Origin: Strongylocentrotus droebachiensis
Taxonomy: Eukaryota; Echinodermata; Echinoidea; Camarodonta; Strongylocentrotidae
Direction of reading: 5' to 3'
Assembly: GCA_035222895.1 (NCBI GenBank)
Contig: JAVYIG010007240.1
Span: forward strand, 41,175 to 105,174
DNA: 64,000 nucleotides
Shown piece after piece: positions 26,028-38,200 of this stretch; position 1 is the stretch's first letter; every line of letters begins with the position of its first letter. Below the pieces are notes generated by a model, which did not search any database, was not told where the DNA came from, and worked only from the letters and a program-made list of their open reading frames with translations. A program made the translations under genes and the position numbers.

Positions 26028-26483
26028 TAGCCTATCCGATATGCGTCGGGCTTTACAATTATTCTAATCGCGTTTATATGGAGAGTAACATCGGAGCGGT
26101 CAGCCCGAGCGCCTATCATCACTGGTGCATGCGAAAAGTTTTCTTTTCTTTTATGTACAATGTTTCGTTCGTAGAAAATCTACGAACCCCCTGCAAAGCT
26201 CTTTCATGAATATTTATGTAGCATGAACCAAAATAGGCCAATGAGCGATGGGGAACCCGGAGATGATATTTGATTGGTTGAATCAAAGTGATCGATCACC
26301 AAATAAGGCTAGTCTTATGAATCATGCTTGAGAATACGCTCGTCACACATACGATACACATATATGAATAATGATGAGTTGACCAGTGATGATAGGCGCT
26401 CGGGCTGACGCCCGCGCCGATGTCAGTCTCCCAAACGCGATTAGTACACTTGCCATTTAGCCCGACGCCTATCGGATAGGCTA
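26028..26483. mobile_element. Older foldback element of the TAGCCTA family with 9-base target duplication
   Basis: The ends are TAGCCTATCCGAT and its complement. Both flanks carry TCTCTTACC (26019-26027 and 26484-26492). Arms of about 105 bases are imperfect. Their inner ends read GCGCCTATCATCACTGGT, close to the GCCTATAATCACTGGTC inner ends of the 22247 element, so both belong to one family. Confidence 0.85.
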
Positions 26484-26499
26484 TCTCTTACCATGATCA

Positions 26500-28170
26500 G
26501 GATGATACCCCATGATGACACCAACTCCTAGAAATGAAGAGCCCACCGACCACCATAAACAATTGAAGCCATGGATAGTGTTCTTATAATTATAGTAATG
26601 ATAAAACGGATGTGAAAAAAAATCCTCATGGTCCTTACACCTATTTAAATGAAAACTCAAACAGGCCGAGTAAATCGGAGAGATAATTTACACAAGAGGA
26701 AACATCTCGTGTATTTCAAATTGTCTATAACTCTTGGAAACATTAAAAGTACATTCGGGAGTACTGTATGATTCTTTTCCTTCTTCTTGCTTTTTTAATT
26801 TCCTGTTGATACATACAGTTGAATATAAATTAGATATCAACAAAGTAAACTTTGATCATTCTAAGTATTGTTCATGGATTTTTTAACCTCAATTAACGTG
26901 AAAATTCCCTATTTAAACAATCATTAGATCAAAGCCAAATGCCAACAAGCGTAAGTCTGCGGTCGATGTTTGTGGTCGATGAGAGATTTGGACGATAACA
27001 TAAGGATCTAAAACACCTATCAATTATTGGGGAATTGCCTTTTCACGAATTTCACCAACTTTCACGTACAACGTTTAAAAAGTATATGATTTTCACAGAC
27101 GTGCTGACATTCAGTTCAGGAGAGGTGCTAGAAATAAAGAGGAAAACAATCTTCTATAAACGCTCCTGATTCAGTTCCAATTTTGTGCAGCCAACAAGAA
27201 AATTTGGCAACATAAAAACAAATCGGCTGAAGGATAAGGCAGGTAGGCTACCTTTAATGGTAAGCCCTGCAATTTGACATTGTTACAAATTTCGCCGAAC
27301 TTGAATTCAATTTGAGAAGAAGGGATCAAAGCAAGGTCGCAGGTACAAAAAGCGTTAAAAGCTTCTGCCGCTTTGAGGGCGTTGCTCTAAACCTGAAGTT
27401 ATCTGAATTCATGTCTGGATTTGAGAACGTGGTCTCCAGAGATCAAATCAAAACAAGAACTAAGATCAATACAATTACAACCATATTGAAGGAATAAAGT
27501 TGATGTTGATCACCTAGGGAACGAGTGGTGAAAGACTGCCTGAAGTTCATGCAGTTCACAAAGAGTTTTAGGATACAAAAATCATCTTCCTTTTTCCGAA
27601 GGTACGTTAGGGATTCGAGATTCGAGTTTCCTAAGGCCTATTCCTATTTCGAGGTCTATAACAAAAAATAATAATTAAAAAAATGGTGCTTTTAAAGCGC
27701 TTACCATCGAAGTCTCTAAGCGCTATGACAAATAAAATACAATGATAAACAATGACAAATTAAACAAAGCAAACTTATGAAAGCATATAACCTATTCAAT
27801 TGCGACAGAACCGAGTAAATATTATTTTTCGAAATATGAAAGTAGGATGTAATTTTTGCAAGTCCCCCATCCCCCAAAGTGTTTAAGAAATGCACTCATA
27901 TCAAGTACTAATATGTTGTTCCAAAACACACCAATCGGTAATCAGTTTACCATAAACTTTAACAACGAAACTTGTACACATTGTAATCGCACTGATTTTG
28001 ATTTCTGGCACATGGTGCTAAAGGGACATTTAATACGGAGAAGAAACAGATAGATTTTTATTATGTTGATTTCGGTAAAGATTTTTCTTCTCCTTCCTTT
28101 AGAGAACAAGAAATTATTTTATACATAATCAATAATTCCACCTAGCCACGACCCCCTCTTCCAACTCTCT
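26500..28170. other. Intergenic DNA with one LINE/SINE 3' tail
   Basis: Near 27690-27730 the words AAAGCGCTTACCATCGAAGT and CTCTAAGCGCT match a tail at 44640-44675, so both are 3' ends of one retroelement family. No gene is seen. Confidence 0.5.
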
Positions 28171-28480
28171 CTCTCTCTTTCTCTGTCTCTATTTTTCCTT
28201 TTAACTCTCCCCCCCCCCCCTCTCTCTTTCTCTCTCTCTTACTGGCTCTTCTTTATGTCTCTCTATCTCCCACTCTCTCTCTCTCTCTCTTGTATATCTT
28301 TCTTTGAATATATCTTTCATCCCACCCTTCTACAACTACTTTATCTTCATATAGGCCAATCTTCTTTTTTTTCCTTTTTAGTTTATGATAAGGATACGTT
28401 GTCTACCTCCTAAGCTCCACATAAACATCCTCTCTCTCTCTCTCTCTCTCTCTCCTCCTCTCTCTCTCTCTCCCTCTCTT

Positions 28481-28511
<31 letters not shown>

Positions 28512-28515
28512 ATCT
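28165..28515. repeat. CT-rich simple repeats
   Basis: Three (CT)n blocks are separated by pyrimidine-rich DNA, including a C10 tract near 28210. Confidence 0.9.
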
Positions 28516-28519
28516 TCCA

Positions 28520-31500
28520 TACACCCGATATTAAGTCCACGTGGTTGCATAAGATGCCGTAAGAAATGACGAAGAAGAGATGTTTAACGCTTTATAAAAA
28601 TTCAACAGTTCTCAATAATAAACCTATTAGATTTAAAGCAGTAAAATCATCTTCTTCATCATTATTCATATCATGTTATACATTTTGTGTTCCTACTCCC
28701 TCATCTATCTCCTTCATTATTCTTCTTTCAATAAACTCGACCAATGTACTGCTGAGATACCAAACATCGACTTGTAATTTTGAACGAGAGTTTGAGAATG
28801 ATAATTGCTCCTGTTAGAAGCAAGTTACTAGTCATTGATTACGTCACTGACCTCCTACAATGTAGACAGCGACCCCTCCCATTTGACAGTGCATTCGGAA
28901 ATACGAGATATGTAGATGGGCGGTTTGTAGGAAATGCATTGGATCATCTCATTTCCCGCCAAGTTTGGAGGATGTTTTCCCTTAGATACTTAATCTTGTT
29001 TCTCTCCATAGATACCCTTGTGTCTACCGCATTCTTCAGATATATCGAAATGACTTTGAACTCAAATGATTAATCATCCTTAACAAATAAAAAAATGAAC
29101 CGCTTTGATATGATATGTGGGTGATAAGTAGCAGACGGACGGTACCGTGTAGTACTGCTTTCCTGCCCCTAAACAGAGTATTATAGACTTATAACAACGT
29201 AGATCATGAGTATCATGAGGGCGAATAATGATTTCTCTACTGAAAGTTTGAAAAGAGCTTTATTTTGCTGTTCGATGACTACAAATGAGCTAGGCCCTAA
29301 AGTTTAAATTTATTCAGGAGGGTTGAAGAAAGAGCAGACCTTGTAGAGCCTTTTAAGTCTGAAAAATGTGTTAAATAAAATTCGGTGTTTTTCAAATAAT
29401 TTCGATGATTTCCAACCCCATAATTATTGTTCTATTCCGTCCCAATTCGGAATTTACTAATCAGTTCCCTTAAGACTGCGATACTTGCAACCACCACTAC
29501 TTTGCCATACCCAAAGCAATGTAGCATACTCATTTTAGCTGATGATGGTAGTTAGCTACCGATAGCACACGCTTAGAAGTGATTAGCCTATTCCTCATAT
29601 ACAAAATAATTGTTTTACGTGTGAAGAGTACCTTTTTTTTTTTTTTATTACTCTAGGATTTGATCGCAAGCTCGACGTTCAAGACCCAGTCTTTTTTCTT
29701 TCGTTCCCTCATCTAACTTGACCTTATACTCACATTCTTTCTTAAATCCTCTTCTTAAGATTCCTTTCCTTAAGAGACGATGGACATGATGAAGGAAGAC
29801 CCCTAGATCGGATGAATTATGATATCATCATAAACACTGCTCTATGTTTATCCAACAAAGGTCAGCTTCACTCGACTCATCGCCATGTACATGATGTATG
29901 GGGGGGGGGGGGGTAGCCGTCCTTTTGCATGGTAGGGGCGCCTCTCCATGTTTGTGGTCTGCACTCGATCACTTTAGAACGTTACACATAGAACATGGTG
30001 GCTTGCTTATCTTATCATTTTCCTCACTTTTGATTTTCCTTTTATATTTTCTGAATAAATATGGAAAAACAACCTTGCATACTTTTGTTGCCCGTTTATG
30101 AGCAACTGGAATCAGGAGAAAAAAAGATTAGTGGTCATTTAAAGTGCAATACACTTCTGTAATCAAGAGTCTGAAAAAGCGAACTAGTACAGGGATTTGA
30201 ATTCACACCCTTTGAACTGTTTTTATATCGTTCTTAGTTCTGTCAGTCGTAACACATTCCGCTGGTATAAGTCCGAGTAAACGCTTGAATAACACCATTT
30301 CATGTAACATATCCCTGTAGATGATAAATTCATTTCATCATGTTCATTTTAATTACCTACCGTCGTACTCTGCATCATACAGTGGCGATTATACTACATG
30401 CACATATAATTATGTATATCATATAAGACATTTTTGTAAAACATATATCTTTTACGAGTACATGTATTCAGCAAATCTGCAGAATGAGCACATTTCAAAG
30501 CCCATATTTGAACTTCAGGAATATATTTGTTTTACTTTTTAAGCTTCCAAAATGAAGATGGTATCAAATATATACGTTGTGAATCCAATACTGAAATTGT
30601 TTTTCTTTGTAAAAACTTCATTTTTTCTATAAATGCTTCTGTTTAATCATCTTCCTTTTATGATATTGTTATATTTTATATATATGTACATGTATATTCT
30701 AAAGCGCATTGAAATTTCAACAGACATACATTGCGCTATAAAAGAACAAAGTATTATTAAATTATTATTATACATATTGTCTATGATATCGACTTGAAAT
30801 GTCAATAGACATGAAACGCGCTATAAAAGAACAAAGTATTATTATATTATAATTATTTATATTGTCTATTCTTATCGACTGCGTTCTTTGAACATGGATA
30901 TCATTCGCACATCAGATCATCTATGGCTTCTGGTTCGAATGAATATTCGGAAGTGGTTTAGATCTCAGCTGTCGTTAGGGTTTTGACAGCCATGCTTGGA
31001 CGGAAACCTTCTGTCCAAGATCCAAGGAGGTCAATCCCCATTCAGGATATTCCTTCTCACTCAAAATTTCCTTAAGGGATTTATCAATTTTAGGTCTGTA
31101 GATGGTCAGAAATAAATAGAGAGATCAAATTCAATCCATGTTTGTTTCTCCTGATATACGATAACATATTGATAGCATCTGATGAAAATAAAGAAAATGA
31201 AGATATCCTCTCAGCTCTCCATTAAGACCCATCCATCGAGTCATCAATTACGCAGTCTGATTTCGGTATAACCAAGTTTTGCACCATAAGTTCACTTTAT
31301 GTACCTAGGCCTTAAAAGTCTACAGATATTATAAAGGGCTAAACTTTCGAAATCGGGAAAGAGGAAAAGCATATTCAGATAAGAAAGAGGTTTTATCTAA
31401 TGGAGAATATTCATGATATTCGAGATGAATTAGGGTTCAAAGTACTTAGTCATTTACCAAATTTGGAGTGGACTATTAGGCTATTATTATTATTATTATT

Positions 31501-31780
31501 ATTATTACACATTAAATTATATTGATCATTCCCAGTGCTAATATATCTTCAATAAGTTTAACTTCTAAGACCAAATGAAGAATACAAAGCTTCAACTATT
31601 CATAACGACGTCAGAGTGTTGAATTGTTACTTTGATTTTATTTGTTTAATCAAAACAAAACAAAACGACACAATTAACAGCAACCGAACCAAATTCATAC
31701 CGCGATACAGGATAATTTACTTATTGAAAAATTACAACTAAGTAGTCTTTTTCATACTGGTCTAAAAGATAAAGTTGTGT
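28520..31780. other. Intergenic DNA with SINE tail duplication
   Basis: At about 30700-30860 the block CGCTATAAAAGAACAAAGTATTATTA occurs twice in tandem, typical of a SINE tail duplicated once. A poly-G tract lies at 29900-29913. No gene is supported. Confidence 0.5.
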
Positions 31781-31788
31781 TCAAGGCC

Positions 31789-31930
31789 CAGTTTCATAAA
31801 ACTTGTTATCAGTAACAAGTTCCAATACTGTTATAAGCTACTGAAATCGTTGCCTTTGATTGGCTGAATGCAAATTTAACATGGAATTTTTTCATTTGTT
31901 AATGATTACAAGTTTTAAGAAACAGCGCCC
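31789..31930. mobile_element. Short inverted-repeat element (GCCCAGTTTCATAAAACTTG)
   Basis: GGCCCAGTTTCATAAAACTT at the left is matched on the other strand at the right by GGGCGCTGTTTCTTAAAACT. The 142-base block is thus a small imperfect inverted-repeat element. No target duplication is clear. Confidence 0.55.
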
Positions 31931-33350
31931 TGGTCATGTTCCAGAGAGATAAACTGTCTGGAAGCTATTGGAAAAAGTTGATAGTACATAAATATTGGCG
32001 TCAACTGTGATTTTTGGGAATGATCGAAAATATAATAGGAAATGGACTCAATCTCGATGAAAAGCACATGAACTGCTCATTGAAGTGGGTATATATAGAA
32101 CTGCACACGAGTGGCACGAATGCGTGGTTCCAAAATGTCTACTATTTCTCTTTATATTTCTATCATTTCCTGACTGACAATAAAACAAAATGTTTTTTTT
32201 TTTCTTTTTCTTTTGCTGTTGTGTATTAAACTAAACTGAATTTTGATTTTGATTTTTCTCTAAATCTGTAAGTTTTATATTTTTTTTAACCGGACTTTTT
32301 GAAACATGTGAAAGTTGTGTTATTGTTTGATTTTTAATCATGTACATTATTTTGTAACCTTTGCAAATTTAGTATTCGGACCAAGAGAATGGAAGCTATT
32401 CAGTTATAAATTATTCAATCAATCAGGAATGTTTGCATACGAAATATGGTAATCCACATAATAGTACCTTTAAGAAGACTCGAATCTCATTGAACAAGTA
32501 GCACATGAAAACTGTATCCATCACTACTTTAAACATTAAGTCACACACACAGGTCAGGAGAGTTTGATTTAGATTCGATCTTATTTTAATGGATGTATAA
32601 TAAATCTGAACCTATTCTATACATTTCAATGAGCATAGATATAAAGTTGGTACAATATTAATATAACTCTATACATATAGAAAACGTGAGAAATCAAAAT
32701 GAATGACATGTCGAAGGAATATTAAGCATAAATGAGATACAGAAGGTGAATTATAACGATGAAGCTTGATGTGCTTACAGCCCTAAGTTATAATTTCTAA
32801 ACAAAAATTTATATAACAAAAGAGAGATAGAATGATTGGGGGTAACTTGCAAAGAAGGACAGTAAAGGGATAGAGAAAGAGTACTGGTTTACTTTCGTTG
32901 ACCTGTTGATTAGATTCTGATTAATACCATGAACGATGCCAGGTCATGGACAATTATTACGTAAGGTAAATTGGTTCAATATAAATGAGAGAGTCATGAT
33001 ATGATCAACACTGACACAAATCTTTCTGAAGAATACAATGAATTTAGATTTCGGGGTCCTCTTTAATTGGAGAGAGGTTAAGATATAATTGGATCAGTCA
33101 GTGTGTATTCTAAATGGAGTTAATCAAAATCAAAGGAAATCAACGTTAGGTGGAAATAAATCACATGTATGTAGGAAAGTTAGGGACTTTTAGTTATCTA
33201 CAAAATCATAGGTCTATCATACATGTGATACAGTCGCTTTTCTCATACGAATTGGCACCTCAATTCATTCAGAAAAATCTTGATGGCGCTGTTTATGCAT
33301 GTACGTTATTCTTATTGATTGCCGCTCTGAGTTACCTCGAGTGAACATTT
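31931..33350. other. Intergenic DNA without recognisable genes
   Basis: AT-rich DNA with short random open frames only; poly-T runs at 32192-32202 and 32280-32287. Confidence 0.4.
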
Positions 33351-33355
33351 TTTGA

Positions 33356-34160
33356 GTAAATTAAGTTATAAATATCGTTTTCTTGGATGAACTGGTTCCT
33401 CTTATTTCAAAACTTTTGATATTCATAATTTACATGATTAATTTGTTATAAAAATAGGATATTTGTTAGCGAGTATCCCATTGGCTGACTCAACATTTTG
33501 TTATAAGTTATGATGCCCATTGATATCAACTCAAAATTGATTCTACGGAATGAACATGATCAATATATTGCATCATTTTTGTCAGTAAAGGAAAAGCACG
33601 TGAATTTGTCTGGGTACAGGATTCGTCTGTTTTGTTTTGTTATTATTCTTCTTCTTTTTCTTGTCATCGAATCATAGGAACATGTATTATGCTACACATG
33701 CGGCTCACTATTATTAGTCTCATTGCATTTCTTAGATAGATAGATTAAATTATGAACATCGTTTTCTTGGATAAACTGGCTCCTCTTATATCAAAAGTTA
33801 AACAAATACATTTGATATTCATAATTGACATGATTAATTTGTTACATAAAATAGTTATTTGTTAGTAATTCTCCTATTAGCTCAAAAAGGCGTCACGTGA
33901 CACTCAACATTTTCTTATAAGTTATGATTCCCTATGATATCAACTCAAAATCAAGGTTACGGAATGAACAGGACCAATATATTGCATCAATCTCACTCAG
34001 GACAAGAAAAGCATGTGGGTAAACGAAATTATTCCGATAATAAAAAAAAAGTAAAAACAGTTGAGTTCTTTTTCTTCTTCTTCTTCTTCTTGTCATCGTA
34101 GCATTGATACTTATACGCATGTGGGTCACTGTTAAAAGTGTAGGTGCATTGTTTAGAACT
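33356..34160. repeat. Tandem duplication just beyond the 3' end of CLCA gene A
   Basis: The block 33356-33740 (ATCGTTTTCTTGGATGAACT, TGATATTCATAATTTACATG, CAACATTTTGTTATAAGTTA, ATCAATATATTGCATCA) recurs with differences and small insertions at 33741-34160. The second copy ends about 27 bases from the stop codon of gene A, so it probably includes the 3' UTR and poly-A region. Confidence 0.75.
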
Positions 34161-34186
34161 ATATTATAAAGGAACTGCAAAGTACG

Positions 34187-35295
34187 TTATGCTACGGAAT
34201 ACGTAGGGTTAGCATAATAGGGGTACTCAGTGGACTGGTAGTTATCTTGAGATGGGTAGCTTTGGCTCACATCTTGTGCGGGTCGAATCCTGGCTTGTTG
34301 CTTCTTGTAACAGGCGACGCCAAATGCTAAACCAACAGCACAACCGAAAGCCACAATGATAAATGCTACGGTCAGACCTATGATAAAACCAAGGTCTGTT
34401 GGTTCCTCAGTTTCATTAGTTGTCTGGGGTTCTTTGGACAGTGGCTCTGTTGGGTGTGACCCTTCACGTCCTTCTGTTGAGGATATCAGGGTGCTATCTG
34501 TATTGACTAGTGGCTCTGTGGCGCTAGGATCAGATGTACCGATGAGAGATGATACATCTGCGAGAGAAGTACTATAGGTCGCAGGATGTTCAGATGTAGC
34601 TGAGATGGAATGCGTTGGTAATTGACTACCACCCTGTCCTGATGTCATTGGCTCATGGGTGTCATCTTGAACCGTACCTGACACTGGAGAGTAGACACCT
34701 GTACTTGGGAGATCTGTAGCAGTAGGAGCTGATGTGGTCATATCGGTCATACTAAGGGACTCATTGCTGGTTGTGAGTTCCATGTCTGTAGTCCAACTAA
34801 CTGAAGAAGCTACAGGACTTGTACCATTTATTGCCACTGCATCGGTTGGCGGAATCCTCTCGCTCGTGTTAGCAGTGCTTCCCAGTACAGTCGTCGATAC
34901 CTCATTAGTAGAATTGTCGGTAATCATTGTAGATGGGGAGAGAGTCTCGTTTATCGTCGATGTTGTGACATTGGTACCATCGGTAAAGTCTTGAACAATG
35001 GTTGTCGAATTAGGGGCTGAGGTGGAAAAAATATATGGTTCTATAATCGGCAATGAAACCATGTTTGAAATAGCTCCTGCATTTCCTGCTTCATCCAAAG
35101 CTCGAATAGAAAAGTAATAGTTGAGATCGTAATGAAGGACGGGAAGTAGGATGGTCAATGTCTCTGACTGACCACCAGGAGATATCCGAGATAGGTTTCC
35201 ATCGACGATCTGGTGATCGTTGACCAGTGGATTTTCAGTGAAGTTTATCCTCAGTGCATCGAAGTCATTGGAGTACCTCAGTTCGTATTTAGATG
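34187..35295 (-). CDS. CLCA: CLCA gene A exon 6: end of FN3-like domain, Ser/Thr stalk, membrane helix, tail, stop
   Basis: This long last exon starts ASKYELRYS, completing the GDD.D.G...Y.LR.S pattern begun in exon 5. The FN3-like region ends near SNMVSLPIIEP. About 215 residues of Ser/Thr-rich low-complexity stalk follow, with repeated N-linked glycosylation sequons (NST, NVT, NET, NST, NTS, NGT, NES, NET). A single membrane helix (GFIIGLTVAFIIVAFGCAVG...) contains two overlapping GxxxG motifs. The basic YKKQQAR stop-transfer segment leads to a 40-residue tail with seven Tyr. The stop is TAA at 34189-34187. The layout is that of a type I membrane protein, comparable to membrane-anchored CLCA2. 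Confidence 0.9.
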
Positions 35296-38200
35296 CTGTG
35301 AACGACACATTTAATATTTTAATTGAGTAGTTTTACGAACATGGTATAATCAACTTTGCTCAGTTCTGAAAACATGCTTTATGGCAGAACAGCAATACGT
35401 GGTAACAACATACACCGTGTAATTGCATCAAATATTTCATTATTACCAGTATATATTCTGTGCAGGCAATATACCTACATGATACAGGGGTGTATATATA
35501 TTTCAATTAAAAAATCCTTGAGCCTATTCATCCCCAAAATGCATTCAAACAAAACGCAAGAAAATTAAACACAAATAAAAAATGAGGAACCCTGAATGTT
35601 TGGAAACAATTTGCGTTTAAGTTTTTAACTTTGATACCAGGGGTCCTTTGACTAGTACTCATGTTTGCCATGGATATAACGTCAATCTGTTTCTAATTCA
35701 TGTTTCAAGACCATTAAACATTTAAGGCGTTTGAGCACCACAGGTACATGTACCATAGTTAGAATACATCTACTTGTTTTACTATAAAAAAACCCATCTA
35801 TTTCCTTTTTATCTATCCTATCTTTTCATTTCATTTCAAAGTCATTTTATTCCGCACATTTTAATCCTTCTTAAAAGTACTAAAGTAATGAAATGTATAC
35901 GAAAGAACATACACTTTTTGAAAAGCACATAACACAGCGAAGAATGCGTAAATACCAGTGTGAAGCACAGGCTTGTATCGGCGATACGCCAATATAAAAA
36001 CAATGCAATCTCTTCGTCTATCACCCAAGTAACCCCTACCTGTTCCTTGGTCGAGGTCATCTCCTACAGCCGTCCAGGTGAGAATAACCGTTGCATTCTC
36101 ATAAGAGAATGAAGAATAGGCAAGATCCTGGATACGGGATGGAGCTAAGACATCGGGAGCATTCGGGATGTAGTTATTCACTGCAAAGACACCGCCTGAT
36201 GCTGACCGAATGAATGCAGAGGGGACAAATGGCGGGGTTGGAGTTATGGCCCGTCGTTCTGTAAATGCGTATGAAAGAGCCAGGAGTGGGAAAAACAATG
36301 AGGAACAAAAGAAAGGTATGATATGTTAACTGCATGTATTATTACTTTTACGGCAGTCATTGCCCAAACCTACATAGATCTCGAGAAAAAAAGATTATTT
36401 AGATTTGCTTTTGTATTGACAATACAAGTTTAATATAGTTGTTTCTCGAAATTGGAACGTTATCTTTATATGGGAGTAATCTTACTGGACAAACAGTGTT
36501 ATCAGATACCCTCTCGTTAGCTCAAAAATCATGAGTATATTATGATTTGATAGTTCAAAGACCAATCATGAATGATATTCAAGATTACTTCTCACCATTA
36601 GCTATTCAATCCACCTAATTCTGATTCATTACATTTTAAATCGGTTTTACACCAGTTAAGTTTGAACCTAAACACTAATTATTTCTTCATGTGTTTCGCC
36701 TCAAACGAAGTCCTATTATACATATATATTGAATGTTCTTGTTAAAGGTCAATGATGCACGTTGCTTTGTAATGATATATAATTTATTGTCACTTCTCTG
36801 AGACGGGATCAATCTGAGATTCTCCAAAAGTCGGCGACATAATACTGACGAAGACAAAAATATGGAAGGAAGGAACGGTAGATTGGGTTAAAAGGGGGCA
36901 CTGGTCAGTTGTGCTTATCCCCATTAATCCTGAAAGTGTACTACTTACTTCTGTTTGTGCGACTGATAAGTGAAGCGGTTGTACCAAGAACGTTTACCGT
37001 GACACTATATCTACCATTGGCATCGAAGTTTAGGAAGTATCCCGAGTATAATCCGTCATCCTTCATGAAATCCGAACCTGAAAATATATGTGATACTTTT
37101 AAAATAATATGGTATGACAATGCCTGATTGATATCCTGGAAGCATTAATCAATCATAATACTTAACTATTCTATGAATTATTAAAGTGTGTTTAACTTAT
37201 TTAAAACTGATAATAATAATAATAATGATGATGATGATTATAATGATAATAAAAAAATATATAAATATTTAAAAGTAATGACAATAATAGCTACATTTCC
37301 GATGTACACGTATCAATGCTTTAAGGTGCTTTCAAAGTACAATATGTAAGCCTCTTGTTACCCTGGCCTTAGCCCAGCTGCTCTACGGTGCTGAAGACTT
37401 TCCAGGAATATCTTCACAACCCATTTACTACCCCTGAGGGGAGTGATAGATGTCTTTCCATATGAAATAAGTACCGCGGCGGGACTCGAGCCGTGAACCA
37501 TGTAATCGATAGTCTGGTGATGTATCCACCAGACCACGACATTGACATTTAACCTTTTTTTTCTCTGATGCGATTCTTAAATTTGTTCTTGATTTCGGGC
37601 TTCGATGGGTTTGTTGCATGGATGTCTCCTCACGAGAACGGCACATTCTTCGATATAAAACGTGAAATATATATCGGCTCCAGTCAACGAAGCCGACAGC
37701 CTGAGATCTAGACCGAATGCCCACAGAAATGCCCACAGGAAGGGTTTCCCGAGAATTTTGTGAGGGTTTACGAATGTATGTCGGTCCTGTTGTTTGTCTT
37801 TCCCATTGGTTGTTGGTCTCATGTGCTCTAGGTTTTTAAGGGCTATCGGTCTCATGGTCCAGGCGCGTACGCAGGGGGGGGGTTTACCCCCCCCCCCTTG
37901 AGTTTTTTTAATGTGTATGTTTTTTGGGAAACCCCCCCCCCCCTTTTGAGTTTTCTTTTTAATAATAATTATGCCAATGGCTGACCTAAAAAAAGTGTCC
38001 TCTTACCCCCCCCCCCCCCCCCCTCCCCCCCCCCCCCCCCCCCGCTTATTCAGCGGTTGGCTGAGTCGTTGCGATTTTTTTTCTTGGGGACTCCAAAAGA
38101 AAAAGTGTCCGCTTACCCCCCCCCCCCCCCCAATTTTGGGGCCGATTTTAACCCCCCCCCCCCCTTGAAAAAATCCTGCGTACGCCACTGTCATGGTCTG

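Noticed and set aside
34356-34994. Plus-strand open frames opposite CLCA gene A last exon
   Set aside because: They are antisense shadows of the Ser/Thr-rich stalk.
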